Shown one piece after another: positions 11,507-19,922 of a stretch of DNA of 64,000 nt. The notes under the pieces were generated by a model, which saw nothing but the letters and a program-made list of their open reading frames with translations, did not search any database and was not told the DNA's origin. Every line of letters begins with the position of its first letter. Positions within the stretch are counted from its first letter, which is position 1. This DNA comes from Hyphomicrobiaceae bacterium (GTDB taxonomy: Bacteria; Pseudomonadota; Alphaproteobacteria; Rhizobiales; Hyphomicrobiaceae). The translations under genes were made by a program, and so were the position numbers. The stretch is from assembly GCA_016793635.1 (NCBI GenBank), contig JAEUMD010000007.1:1-64000 (forward strand), given 5' to 3'.

Positions 11507-11862
11507 TAGGCTTCCTCCGGATAAGCTGAGACGGCTTTTTGTTGCCACTACTGAGCATCCGGCGGGGTTCACGCGCAAGCCTGCAGGGTGTAGGAGTTTC
11601 GGCTAAGCGCGGACATCGCGACCGCGAACATGGCATGCCAGCGAGCGCCGCCGATCCATCGCGAGGCGTCATTGAGGCGCGACGGAGAGGCGAGACGCAA
11701 AGGCGTCATGGCCCGTCGCTGATCACGTTGCGCGCATCGGATGATCACGTCGCGCATCGCACGCTGATGGGAAGAAGCCGGGGCAGCGCGACGCGCATCG
11801 CGCAGAAGGTGCTCAGGTGGCTCGATCCGGAGCGTGAAGCGGGCCAGTGCTCAGAGCAGTGC
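11507..11862. other. Intergenic region upstream of the prpE-like gene
   Basis: This ~350-bp stretch holds the prpE promoter on the reverse strand. Open frames here look like non-coding background. The only clear structure is the 12-bp tandem duplication at its right end. Confidence 0.35.
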
Positions 11863-11869
11863 TCAGAGC
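11846..11869. repeat. 12-bp direct tandem repeat overlapping the small-ORF stop
   Basis: AGTGCTCAGAGC occurs twice head to tail. Each unit contains the interrupted palindrome GCTC-A-GAGC, and the pair can also fold end to end (GTGCTC with GAGCAC at 11866-11871). The second copy contains the stop codon of the reverse-strand 26-codon gene, so it may be its terminator-like 3' structure. Confidence 0.6.
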
Positions 11870-11943
11870 ACCAGCCAGGGCATCGTCGCCATCAGGACGA
11901 GAACGATCCACATTCCAATGCTATCGCGGGTCGCAGTGGTCAT
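11863..11943 (-). CDS. Small single-pass membrane peptide, 26 aa
   Basis: An ATG at 11943 preceded by an excellent GAGGAGG ribosome binding site (6-nt spacing) opens a 26-codon frame: a short polar N-terminus (MTTATRDSIG) and then a continuous hydrophobic helix (MWIVLVLMATMPWLVL) to the stop. The combination of ideal translation start and a pure membrane segment suggests a real microprotein rather than chance. It is divergent from the acyl-CoA synthetase at 12181. Function unknown; small inner-membrane peptides often modulate membrane enzymes, but there is no direct evidence here. Confidence 0.5.
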   Translation of the reverse strand: MTTATRDSIGMWIVLVLMATMPWLVL

Positions 11944-12180
11944 CGCGGCCTCCTCAGCATGATTCGAGATCAATTCGTTGAAACAGATTACTCCCACACC
12001 GGCTGCCCGCAAGCGGGTTCGGTGCAGCGTCACCAATTTCAACGCAGCGACGGCGGCATTTCCGTCGCGGCGCACAACGAAAATTGCCAACCGAATTTGG
12101 ACCTCGGCGTTGTCGCCGCGACAGCGAGCCGGTAGCGTGAAGGCGCAACGAATGCGGAAATCCCTGGCAACCGGCTGAAC

Positions 12181-13809
12181 ATGGCTTTCAATCCCTACGA
12201 GCAGAACCTCGAGAAAACGCCCGCCAACTATCAGCCACTGTCGCCGTTATCGATCGTCGCACGGGCCGCCGCCGTCTATCCCGACCACGTTGCGATCATC
12301 CACGGCTCACAACGCATCGCGTATCGCGAATACTATGCCCGCTGCCGCCGTCTCGCCTCAGCGCTCGCCCAGCGCTACATCGGCAAGGGCGATACCGTGA
12401 GCGTCATGCTCTCCAACACACCGCCGATGCTGGAAGCGCACGTCGGCGTGCCCATGACCGGAGCCGTGCTGCACGCGCTGAACACACGGCTCGACGCCGC
12501 CATCATCGCCTTCCAACTCGACCACGCCCACACCAAGGCACTGATCGTCGACCGCGAGTTTGCCCCCGTCGTCCGCGAAGCGCTGACTCTCTCGAAAGTG
12601 CAGCCGCTGCTCATCGACTACGACGATCCGGAGTTCCCCCAGCCGCATGACCGGCTCTCGTACCTCGATTACGAGGAGTTCGTGCAGACGGGCGATCCGG
12701 CGTTCCAGTGGCGCATGCCGGACGACGAGTGGGAGGCGATCTCGCTCAACTATACGTCTGGCACCACGGGCAACCCAAAGGGCGTCGTCTACCACCACCG
12801 TGGCGCCGCGCTCATGTGCTACGCCAACACCATCGCCACCGGCATGGGCCAGCATCCCGTCTACCTGTGGACGCTGCCGATGTTCCATTGCAACGGCTGG
12901 TGCTTTCCCTGGTCCGTCGCGACCGTCGCAGGCACCCACGTCTGCCTTCGCTGGGTCCGCCCCAAGGCGATCTACGATGCCATCGCCGACCACAAGGTGA
13001 CGAACCTGTGCGGCGCGCCGATCGTGATGGCGACACTGCTCAATGCGCCCGAGAGCGAGCGGCGCGAGATCACGCACGCCGTATCGTTCAGCCACGCCGC
13101 CGCGCCGCCGCCTGAAGCCGTTCTGTCGCGCATGCAGGAGGCGGGCTTCAGGCTCACGCACCTCTATGGCCTGACCGAAACCTATGGCCCCGCCGTCCTC
13201 AACGAATGGAAAAGCGACTGGGACAGCCTCGATAAGGAGGCATGGGCAGCGAAGCGCGCGCGCCAGGGTGTGCGCTATGCGGCCCTCGAGGACCTGACCG
13301 TCATGGACCCGGCGACGATGAGGGTGGTGCCGGCCGATGGCGAGACGATGGGCGAGGTCATGTTCCGCGGCAACATCGTCATGAAGGGCTACCTGAAGAA
13401 CCCCAAGGCGACCGACGAAGCTTTCCGCGGCGGCTGGTTCCACTCCGGGGATCTCGGCGTGCTGCACCCCGACGGCTACATCCAGCTCAAGGACCGCTCC
13501 AAGGACATCATCATCTCGGGCGGTGAGAACATCTCATCCATCGAAGTCGAGGACGTCCTCTACAAGCATCCCGCGGTTGCGCACTGTGCCGTCGTCGCGA
13601 AGCCGGACGAGAAATGGGGCGAGACGCCGTGCGCGTTCGTCGAGGTGAAACCAGGTGTGAGCGTTTCGGAAGATGAGATCGTGGCGCACTGCCAGAGTCA
13701 CCTCGCCCGCTACAAGGTGCCGCGACACGTCGTCTTCGCCGAGGTCCCCAAGACATCGACGGGCAAGATCCAGAAATTCCGCCTGCGCGAACTGGCAAGA
13801 GAGCTCTGA
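12181..13809 (+). CDS. Medium/long-chain acyl-CoA synthetase (AMP-forming)
   Basis: A 542-residue ANL-superfamily ligase. Motifs in order: NYTSGTTGNPKGVVYHHRG (ATP phosphate loop, near residue 195), LYGLTETYGP, GWFHSGDLGVLHPDGYIQLKDRSKDIIISGGENISS and the C-terminal PKTSTGKIQKFRLRE with the adenylation lysine. The N-terminal NYQPLSPLSIVARAAAVYPD is shared with AlkK-like fatty acyl and methylmercaptopropionyl-CoA ligases (DmdB type), so the substrate could be a medium-chain fatty acid or methylmercaptopropionate. It stands alone, with no beta-oxidation genes next to it. Confidence 0.85.
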   Translation: MAFNPYEQNLEKTPANYQPLSPLSIVARAAAVYPDHVAIIHGSQRIAYREYYARCRRLASALAQRYIGKGDTVSVMLSNTPPMLEAHVGVPMTGAVLHALNTRLDAAIIAFQLDHAHTKALIVDREFAPVVREALTLSKVQPLLIDYDDPEFPQPHDRLSYLDYEEFVQTGDPAFQWRMPDDEWEAISLNYTSGTTGNPKGVVYHHRGAALMCYANTIATGMGQHPVYLWTLPMFHCNGWCFPWSVATVAGTHVCLRWVRPKAIYDAIADHKVTNLCGAPIVMATLLNAPESERREITHAVSFSHAAAPPPEAVLSRMQEAGFRLTHLYGLTETYGPAVLNEWKSDWDSLDKEAWAAKRARQGVRYAALEDLTVMDPATMRVVPADGETMGEVMFRGNIVMKGYLKNPKATDEAFRGGWFHSGDLGVLHPDGYIQLKDRSKDIIISGGENISSIEVEDVLYKHPAVAHCAVVAKPDEKWGETPCAFVEVKPGVSVSEDEIVAHCQSHLARYKVPRHVVFAEVPKTSTGKIQKFRLRELAREL

Positions 13810-13901
13810 CAGGTCCGTCTCGCGCACGAGCTGGCGCCAGACAGTTAAGGACGACATCAGTCCGTGCCCGTCCTGTCGGCGGTGCATGCTATGGTGGTTA
13901 T

Positions 13902-13920
13902 GGACCCGAACAGAGGGTCC
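13902..13920 (+). terminator. Short hairpin after the acyl-CoA synthetase gene
   Basis: GGACCC and GGGTCC form a 6-bp stem with a 7-nt loop, 92 bp after the stop. No T tract follows; weak candidate only. Confidence 0.25.
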
Positions 13921-13988
13921 AATGACCCGGTGCACGAACCAATGGTCTCTTGCCGGGTTATCGTAGACCGGAGGGCGCTCCGGCCGAC

Positions 13989-15566
13989 ATGGACGGCGAT
14001 ATGCACGCCATCGCTCACAGCAGTGCGAGAGCACGCCCTAAAGGTCTTCCGCCGGTTTGCACGTGCGCGCGCAAGTCGGTGATCGCCGTTTCAGCCGTCA
14101 TCATCGCCTCCCTCGCCATTCCAACGTTGCCGTTCTCGGCGATGGATGCCGAGGCCAAGAGTGCCAAGCGCCAGGCCAAGAGCAAATCGAAGCAGCGCAG
14201 TATCGAAGCCGCACTGGAGCGAGCGAGGCGTCGGACCATTCCGGCAAAGGCGGCAAAAGCGGTGAAGCCGGACGGAAATACGTCTGCGCCGAACGCCGCG
14301 CCCGGCGCTGCGGGAGACAGCGCCGCAATACCCTCGCCTCAGACGGCGGCCGGTGCCAAGGCTGCCGAGGAGGCGCTGGAGCCGCAATTGCCCCTTCCCG
14401 AGATGCGGGCCGCGGTACTCGCTACTCCCCACGGCGAGCTCGCCCGTATCGGCCGCCACATCATCGTCGGCTACCACAATGCGGCACAGCTCTTCCCGTT
14501 GATCGAGCGCGGCGCTATCGGCGGTGTATTCGTCACGGCACGCAATGCCCGCGGGCGTACCAAATCCGCGCTCGCTGCCGAGATCGCGCGATTTCGCGCG
14601 CGCGCTGCCGCGGCAGGACAGAAACCATTCTGGATCACGACAGATCAGGAGGGCGGCAGCGTTTCCCGCCTGTCGCCGCCACTGCCGCGTCAACCTTCAC
14701 TTGGACGCCTGCTGGCCGCGACTCCAGCCCCGGAAGCGCGCGGGCCGGCCATCGCCGATTTCGCAGCCCGGCAGGCCGGCGCGCTCGCCGAGATCGGCGT
14801 CAACCTCAACTTCGCTCCCGTCGCCGATTTGAACCTCGACGCAAAGGGTGCCCGCGATCGCCACACGCGCGTGCGCCACAGGGCGCTTTCGTCAGATCCC
14901 GTGCTCGTTGCCGAGGCCGCCCGCATCTATTGCGAAGCGCTGCTCTCGCATTCCGTCGCCTGTACGTTGAAGCATTTCCCCGGGCTCGGCCGTGTCATCG
15001 CCGATACCCACCTCACCCCCGCGACGCTCAAGACCCCGCACGAGGTCCTGGCGACGACGGACTGGGTGCCGTTCCGCCATGTCATCGATGCCGTCCCTGC
15101 GGCGGTGATGATCGGCCACCCTCACCTCGCCAGCGTCGACAGCGAGGCACGTCCAGCCTCCACTTCACCGGCGGTGATCGGCGGCATCGTGCGCGAGGGC
15201 TTCGGCTTCGACGGCGTCGTCGTCACGGACGATCTCGCCATGGGAGCGATCAAGAAGCGCAAAGGCGGCATGGCACGGGCTGCCGTCGAGGCCATCGGCG
15301 CGGGCGCGGACTTGGTGTTGCTCGGGCTCGATGGAGATCACGTCTACGGCGTGCTGTATGCGCTGCTCGACGCGGTGCGGAGCGGCGAAATTTCAAAAGA
15401 GAAATTGGAAACCAGCAAAAAGCGGCTGCATCGCCTCAAAAACTCAATGGACTCGGCGGCGCTGGCGGGCTCGAATTCTGCACCCGCCCAGACGCCGCAA
15501 GCCCTGGACTCCGTTTCTCCCGAACGTGGCAAGCCTTCGGAAACGAGCAAGACGGTGCAAAGATAA
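13989..15566 (+). CDS. Exported glycoside hydrolase family 3 protein (NagZ-like beta-N-acetylhexosaminidase)
   Basis: The frame is open from 13950 (TTG), but ATG at 13989 or 14001 is more plausible. A hydrophobic signal or anchor (VIAVSAVIIASLAIPTLPFS) is followed by a Lys/Ala-rich linker of about 100 residues and a GH3 N-terminal barrel. Barrel motifs include WITTDQEGGSVSRL, VNLNFAPVADLNLD, CTLKHFPGLG with a downstream DTH loop as in NagZ, and VVTDDLAMGAIKK carrying the nucleophile aspartate. NagZ normally removes GlcNAc from anhydro-muropeptides in the cytosol; the signal and linker suggest a periplasmic variant. The last ~50 residues are disordered. Confidence 0.85.
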   Translation: MDGDMHAIAHSSARARPKGLPPVCTCARKSVIAVSAVIIASLAIPTLPFSAMDAEAKSAKRQAKSKSKQRSIEAALERARRRTIPAKAAKAVKPDGNTSAPNAAPGAAGDSAAIPSPQTAAGAKAAEEALEPQLPLPEMRAAVLATPHGELARIGRHIIVGYHNAAQLFPLIERGAIGGVFVTARNARGRTKSALAAEIARFRARAAAAGQKPFWITTDQEGGSVSRLSPPLPRQPSLGRLLAATPAPEARGPAIADFAARQAGALAEIGVNLNFAPVADLNLDAKGARDRHTRVRHRALSSDPVLVAEAARIYCEALLSHSVACTLKHFPGLGRVIADTHLTPATLKTPHEVLATTDWVPFRHVIDAVPAAVMIGHPHLASVDSEARPASTSPAVIGGIVREGFGFDGVVVTDDLAMGAIKKRKGGMARAAVEAIGAGADLVLLGLDGDHVYGVLYALLDAVRSGEISKEKLETSKKRLHRLKNSMDSAALAGSNSAPAQTPQALDSVSPERGKPSETSKTVQR

Positions 15567-15653
15567 ACACCACCCGCCAAAATACTTATCGAGAATTGCA
15601 GATCGGCCAACCCGGCGCGAACGCCCGCGCGGGATAAGGTCGATCCTGCTGCC

Positions 15654-15833
15654 CTAGTGATGCACCTCGCTGATGGCGAGACGGCTGATCTGCTCCTTCA
15701 ATTTCAACTTCTCCTGCTTCATACGGCGGATTTCAAGGTCGTCGGACCCGGGCCGCGAGGCCTCCTCGGCGATACGACGCTCGAGGAGCTTATGCTTCTC
15801 GGCCAACTCCGCGATATGTGCATTGAGAGACAT
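15654..15833 (-). CDS. DUF465 (YdcH-like) small coiled-coil protein, 59 aa
   Basis: ATG at 15833 with a GGAGG ribosome binding site opens a 59-residue frame, MSLNAHIAELAEKHKLLERR and so on, with KLKLKEQISRL near the end. The H-x-x-L-E-x-x-I pattern and the Lys-rich second helix are the DUF465/YdcH signature: a two-helix hairpin, common and often duplicated in alphaproteobacteria, with no established function. A second member lies at 16309 on the other strand, so the two are divergent neighbours. Confidence 0.85.
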   Translation of the reverse strand: MSLNAHIAELAEKHKLLERRIAEEASRPGSDDLEIRRMKQEKLKLKEQISRLAISEVHH

Positions 15834-16308
15834 TCTAACCTCCGTTATCGTTCACGAAGATCTTGAGTGTGACAGATTGGCGAATGCTTGTCCACGAGCG
15901 ATACCTGCAGAAATGCATGATGCGGGAAAGCACTGACTAACCCGGAACGAATTGTTTGCTCGCGGATTTTCAAAAATTCGAAGCGCGTTTGCTTCGTTGT
16001 CCGTAAAAAATTGAAGGTTCCGCTGCGACACACCGGGCGGCCGCGCGGCGCGCCACCCGAATGGCCTTGCAAGACATGCAAAACCGGCGGATATTTCGGC
16101 TCAGACGGCCGCGGCGAGCGGGGTCCGGAGGCGGGCCACGCCGATGATGTGCGAGTGTGGCCCGGCGAGAGGCAATGGCGGACCTCATCGGGTATGTCGC
16201 CACGAGCGGTTGCGCGGCTGCCGGCTGGCTGGATACGGTTCGAGCCGTCACCGCCAGCAGGCCGGCATCGCGGAGCGACAACGGGAAGCGGGAACGGAAC
16301 TCAGGCGG
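15834..16308. other. 475-bp region between divergent DUF465 genes
   Basis: Must contain the promoters of both DUF465 genes. Open frames crossing it lack ribosome binding sites and resemble no family. No repeats or hairpins with convincing stems were seen. Confidence 0.4.
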
Positions 16309-16515
16309 ATGCAGCGGCGGAACGACAAGGATCTTCGTGATCAGCTCGCGCAACTGCGTGCCGAGCACCGCAAGCTCGACGACGAGATCATCTCCCTCGA
16401 AGCGACGGGCAGCGCCGATCAGCTCCTCATCAAGCGGCTGAAAAAGAAGAAACTGGCGCTCAAGGACCAGATCACGATCATCGAAGATCAGATGCTGCCC
16501 GACATCATCGCTTGA
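16309..16515 (+). CDS. DUF465 (YdcH-like) protein, 68 aa
   Basis: The frame is open from 16144, but only the last 68 residues, from ATG 16309 (MQRRNDKDLRDQLAQLRAEH), resemble anything: R-x-E-H-R-K-L-D-D-E-I followed by IKRLKKKKLALKDQI, the DUF465 helical hairpin. The upstream part is arginine-rich background. The ribosome binding site is weak (AGGCGG very close to the ATG), so the start is uncertain by a few codons. Paralogue of the divergent 59-aa gene. Confidence 0.8.
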   Translation: MQRRNDKDLRDQLAQLRAEHRKLDDEIISLEATGSADQLLIKRLKKKKLALKDQITIIEDQMLPDIIA

Positions 16516-16682
16516 TGCGCAGTTTGCCGCGCGGCCCACTGTGTGCGGCGCAGCAAAAATTTGATCCGCTTGTGCGACAGCTCCACCGCTCTCTCCGATC
16601 TCTCGGATTCCTGTCAACCCGCGCTTGCCAACATGCCTCAACGCCACTAAACCCGCGCTTTCTCATTTAGCGCGAGCATGAG

Positions 16683-17195
16683 ATGAGCCGAGCCCCCGCA
16701 TCGCCGCCGCCCAGCGTCGGCATCATCATGGGAAGCCAGTCCGACTGGTCGACGATGCGCGCCGCCGCCGAGATGCTCGACGCGCTCTCAGTGGCCTACG
16801 AGACCCGCATCGTATCCGCCCACCGCACACCGGACCGCCTCTACGCCTATGCGCGCGGGGCGGCGGACCGCGGCCTCAAGGTCATCATCGCCGGAGCGGG
16901 CGGCGCCGCGCATCTGCCGGGAATGACCGCATCGCTGACGACGCTGCCCGTGCTCGGCGTGCCGGTCTCCTCCAAGGCGCTGTCGGGTGTCGATAGCCTC
17001 TATTCCATCGTGCAAATGCCGAAGGGCATCCCGGTCGGGACGCTGGCTATCGGAGAGGCCGGAGCGGCCAACGCCGGGCTGCTCGCCGCCCAGATCCTCG
17101 CCATCGGGGACACGGCACTCGCGGCGCGGCTTGCCGCGTGGCGCGCGGCGCAGACCGAGGCCGTCGCCGACGCGCCCGCCAACGAGCGAGGCTGA
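16683..17195 (+). CDS. purE: 5-(carboxyamino)imidazole ribonucleotide mutase
   Basis: Class-I PurE, 170 residues, converts N5-CAIR to CAIR in purine synthesis. The N-terminal [20 protein letters not shown] and [16 protein letters not shown] motifs hold the substrate-binding Ser/Asp and His residues; [24 protein letters not shown] is also diagnostic. purK starts 2 bp after its stop, so the two enzymes are made from one message and act consecutively. Confidence 0.97.
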   Translation: MSRAPASPPPSVGIIMGSQSDWSTMRAAAEMLDALSVAYETRIVSAHRTPDRLYAYARGAADRGLKVIIAGAGGAAHLPGMTASLTTLPVLGVPVSSKALSGVDSLYSIVQMPKGIPVGTLAIGEAGAANAGLLAAQILAIGDTALAARLAAWRAAQTEAVADAPANERG

Positions 17196-17197
17196 AC

Positions 17198-18295
17198 GTG
17201 ACTGCGCCGAAGCCCCTTCCGCCCGGCTCCACCATCGGCATCCTCGGTAGTGGCCAGCTCGGCCGCATGCTGGCGACGGCGGCGTCGCGGCTGGGCCTCA
17301 AGACTCACATTTACTGTGACTCCTCCGGCCCCGCGTTCGACGTGGCGGCGGCGCGGACCGTCGGCGCCTTCACCGATCTCGAGCGCGTCGCGGCGTTCGC
17401 CGAGACCGTCGACGTCGTCACCTACGAGTTCGAGAACGTCCCCAAGGCCACCGTCGAGGCAGCCGAGCGCATCCGCCCGGTGCGCCCCGGCGTGCGCGCG
17501 CTCGATTTTTCGCAGGACCGCCTCGTCGAGAAGCAGTTCATTTCCTCGATCGGCGTTCCGGTCGCACCGTTCGCGCCCGTCGACGACGAGGCCGGACTGG
17601 CAGCGGCGGCGAGTGTGCTCGGCTTCCCGTCGATCCTCAAGACCCGCCGTCTCGGCTACGATGGCAAGGGCCAGGTGCGCCTGACCTGCGGCGGCGATTG
17701 CACGGGGGCGCTCGGCCGCATCGGTCACGCGCCGGCGATCCTCGAAGGCTTCGTCGCATTCCAGTTCGAAGTCTCGGTATTGGTGGTCCGCGGCCTCGGC
17801 GGTGAGACGCGGTTCTACGACGTGCCACTCAACACCCACCGCGACGGCATCCTGCACACCTCGGCCGTGCCGGCCCCAATACCCACCCGCGCCAAGGCCC
17901 GCGCGCTGGAAATCGCCAGCCACGTTGCACAGAAGCTCGATTTCGTCGGCGTGCTGGCGGTCGAAATGTTCTATCTCGGTGAAGGCGCCGCCGAGCCGGT
18001 CGTCGTCAACGAGATCGCCCCGCGTGTCCACAACAGCGGGCACTGGACGCTCGACGCCTGCCTCGTCAGCCAATTCGAGAACCACATCCGCGCGGTCGCC
18101 GGCTGGCCGCTCGGCCCGACCGAGCGCCACTCCGACGCGATCATGACAAACTTGATCGGCGCCGACGTCGATAATTGGCAGAAGCTGGCCGCGACGCCCA
18201 AGTTGGCGCTCCACCTCTACGGGAAAAACGAGGCCCGCCCAGGCCGAAAAATGGGTCATGTCACCACGCTCGCTCCGAAATCCGCTTCGAGCTGA
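17198..18295 (+). CDS. purK: 5-(carboxyamino)imidazole ribonucleotide synthase
   Basis: PurK, an ATP-grasp enzyme, makes N5-CAIR from AIR, bicarbonate and ATP. The GTG at 17198 (VTAPKPLPPGST), right after the purE stop, is the probable start; an ATG 60 bp earlier lies inside purE and encodes an arginine-rich extension unlike the family. Motifs are IGILGSGQLGRMLATAASRLG, TYEFENVP, ILKTRRLGYDGKGQ and NEIAPRVHNSGHWTLDAC. About 365 residues, normal length. A terminator follows at 18365. Confidence 0.96.
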   Translation: MTAPKPLPPGSTIGILGSGQLGRMLATAASRLGLKTHIYCDSSGPAFDVAAARTVGAFTDLERVAAFAETVDVVTYEFENVPKATVEAAERIRPVRPGVRALDFSQDRLVEKQFISSIGVPVAPFAPVDDEAGLAAAASVLGFPSILKTRRLGYDGKGQVRLTCGGDCTGALGRIGHAPAILEGFVAFQFEVSVLVVRGLGGETRFYDVPLNTHRDGILHTSAVPAPIPTRAKARALEIASHVAQKLDFVGVLAVEMFYLGEGAAEPVVVNEIAPRVHNSGHWTLDACLVSQFENHIRAVAGWPLGPTERHSDAIMTNLIGADVDNWQKLAATPKLALHLYGKNEARPGRKMGHVTTLAPKSASS

Positions 18296-18364
18296 TCCCG
18301 TGCCACCCCGCCGCCATGGACAAGAGCCCGGAGGTTTGATAGAGACCTCAGCGAAATTCGGGAC

Positions 18365-18401
18365 CCGGCAGATGGGCGACATCTGCCGGTGTTCTTTGTT
18401 T
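18365..18401 (+). terminator. Terminator after purEK
   Basis: A 10-bp perfect stem CCGGCAGATG / CATCTGCCGG with a 5-nt loop is followed by TGTTCTTTGTTT, a T-rich stretch. It separates purEK from rpsU. Confidence 0.75.
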
Positions 18402-18438
18402 GAATAGCGCGGGCCGCTGCGCTCGGCCTCAAGGCCGG

Positions 18439-18518
18439 GTGCTTGGCCGGCAACTCAAGATGCAAAGCCCTTAAATCAGGCGCACAGCCCGTAACTCTGG
18501 CGCACAGCCAGCAACTTA
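18439..18518 (+). repeat. Degenerate ~20-bp tandem repeats in the rpsU leader
   Basis: Units begin at about 18439, 18459, 18479 and 18499. The last two are GGCGCACAGCCCGTAACTCT and GGCGCACAGCCAGCAACTTA; the earlier two are more diverged but keep the spacing and the GCC...AACT-like core. The array ends just before the ribosome binding site of rpsU, so it lies in the mRNA leader. Confidence 0.6.
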
Positions 18519-18534
18519 GAAGGAAAGGCTCCGC

Positions 18535-18813
18535 GTGCAGGTTCTCGTTCGCGACAACAACGTCGACCAGGCCCTCAAGGCGCTGAAGAAGAAGATGCAG
18601 CGCGAGGGCATCTTCCGTGAGATGAAGCTCCGTAACTATTACGAGAAGCCCTCGGAGAAGAAGGCGCGCGAGAAGGCCGAGGCCGTGCGCCGCGCCCGCA
18701 AGCTCGCCCGCAAGCGCCTGCAGCGCGAAGGTCTGCTGCCGAGCAAGCCGGCGGCCCCGCGTGGTGGCCCCGGTGGCCGTGGCGGTCCGAGCGCGGGCGG
18801 CGGAGCACGCTGA
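18535..18813 (+). CDS. rpsU: 30S ribosomal protein S21
   Basis: GTG start at 18535 with AGAAGGAAAGG upstream. The core ([20 protein letters not shown] through [14 protein letters not shown], ~70 residues) is S21, a small 30S protein near the mRNA exit and anti-Shine-Dalgarno region. A glycine/arginine/proline-rich tail of about 22 residues ([11 protein letters not shown] and so on) makes it 92 aa, longer than the ~71-aa E. coli protein. Monocistronic, with its own terminator at 18863. Confidence 0.97.
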   Translation: MQVLVRDNNVDQALKALKKKMQREGIFREMKLRNYYEKPSEKKAREKAEAVRRARKLARKRLQREGLLPSKPAAPRGGPGGRGGPSAGGGAR

Positions 18814-18862
18814 CCTGTTGTTCCGCTTCCCGGGACGAGGTTGCTTTCCCGATCTGATTTGC

Positions 18863-18893
18863 ACGCCCGTGGCGGGTTCCGCCGCGGGCGTTT
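18863..18893 (+). terminator. Terminator after rpsU
   Basis: A 13-bp stem (ACGCCCGTGGCGG / CCGCCGCGGGCGT, one G-T pair) with a GTT loop and a short TTT run, about 50 bp after the rpsU stop. Confidence 0.75.
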
Positions 18894-19010
18894 GCGTGCG
18901 TTGTTCGGATGAGCGCGGTTCGGCGTGCCGGCAGAGGCAAGCGAGGCCGCGAGCAGCATGCGGCGCGAATCTCCCGCGATGATTCCCTGTGACCCGTCCA
19001 CCACGTCGGA

Positions 19011-19865
19011 TCAGCCTCTGACCTGCGCTGGCCGGGGCAATACTGCCGGAGCGTGGCGCGACGCCCTCAACTCGTCGATCCACGCCTGAATGGCGTCGTA
19101 TGAGCCGAACAGCCCGTGGTCGGAGTGCCCTGCCCCGGGAAAAGTGACGAGCCGCTTCGGTTCGCTCGCAGCGGCATACACGGCCCGACCCATCTCGACC
19201 GGTATCAGCATATCGGCCTCGCCGTGCACCACCAGAAGCGGCGCCTTGACCCGCGGCAGAAAGCGGATCGTCTCATACCGGTCGCGCATCAGCGTGCGCG
19301 CGGGCAAATAGGGATAGATGGCTGCAGCGACATCCACCACCGACGTGTAAGGGGCATCGAGAATAATGCCCGCAACATCGCGTTCCGCCGCGACCTGCAC
19401 GGCGACGCCCGTCCCGATCGACTCGCCATAGAGGATGATGTCGCCAGCGGGGACACCCATCGCCCTCAGCCGGTCGTAGGCAATCAAGGCATCGGCGACG
19501 TTCGCCCGCTCTGACGGTCGCCCCGTCGAACCACCGTAGCCGCGATACGTCATCATGAACACGCCGCGTCCGGCGTCGCGGTATTTGCGGATGCGCTCGG
19601 CGCGGTTGGCGAGCGAGCCGCCATTGCCGTGGAAATAGAGCAGCGTCGGCTGACCGCTGGCGGGCGGCGACCACCAAGCGAGCACCACGTTCCCGTCCGC
19701 TGTCGCGATCTCAATCTCCTTGACGCGATCAAGCCCGGCTTCGTCTGGCGAAACGCGCGAAGTCGTCGGGTGATACATCAACAGCCGTTCGACGACGGGC
19801 GCGCCCATGGCAACGATGGCTGCCAGCGCCAGCAACGTGCCGGCAAGCTTCACGAGAATATCCAT
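19011..19865 (-). CDS. Membrane-anchored alpha/beta hydrolase (BEM46/ABHD-like)
   Basis: A 284-residue serine hydrolase with an N-terminal hydrophobic anchor (residues 5-30). LLYFHGNGGSLANRAERI is the oxyanion-hole region, YGESIGTGVAV the nucleophile elbow with the catalytic serine, HGEADMLIPVEMG supplies the acid and GAGHSDHG the histidine. This matches the COG1073 / BEM46 group, anchored at the membrane face. Substrate unknown. The next gene in the same direction, the HExxH protein, ends 57 bp from its start. Confidence 0.85.
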   Translation of the reverse strand: MDILVKLAGTLLALAAIVAMGAPVVERLLMYHPTTSRVSPDEAGLDRVKEIEIATADGNVVLAWWSPPASGQPTLLYFHGNGGSLANRAERIRKYRDAGRGVFMMTYRGYGGSTGRPSERANVADALIAYDRLRAMGVPAGDIILYGESIGTGVAVQVAAERDVAGIILDAPYTSVVDVAAAIYPYLPARTLMRDRYETIRFLPRVKAPLLVVHGEADMLIPVEMGRAVYAAASEPKRLVTFPGAGHSDHGLFGSYDAIQAWIDELRASRHAPAVLPRPAQVRG

Positions 19866-19922
19866 TCGACCCCGTTGGGTGGTTTCGAGTGTTCGGCCGG
19901 ACCAAGGTACACGTGCCGCCGC

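Noticed and set aside
11846-11869. CRISPR-like repeats
   Set aside because: Two adjacent 12-bp copies with no spacers and no cas genes.
12358-13467. 369-codon reverse frame
   Set aside because: Antisense to the acyl-CoA synthetase with its full set of ANL motifs.
15970-16647. 225-codon reverse frame
   Set aside because: Its right half is antisense to the second DUF465 gene and the rest has low-quality composition.
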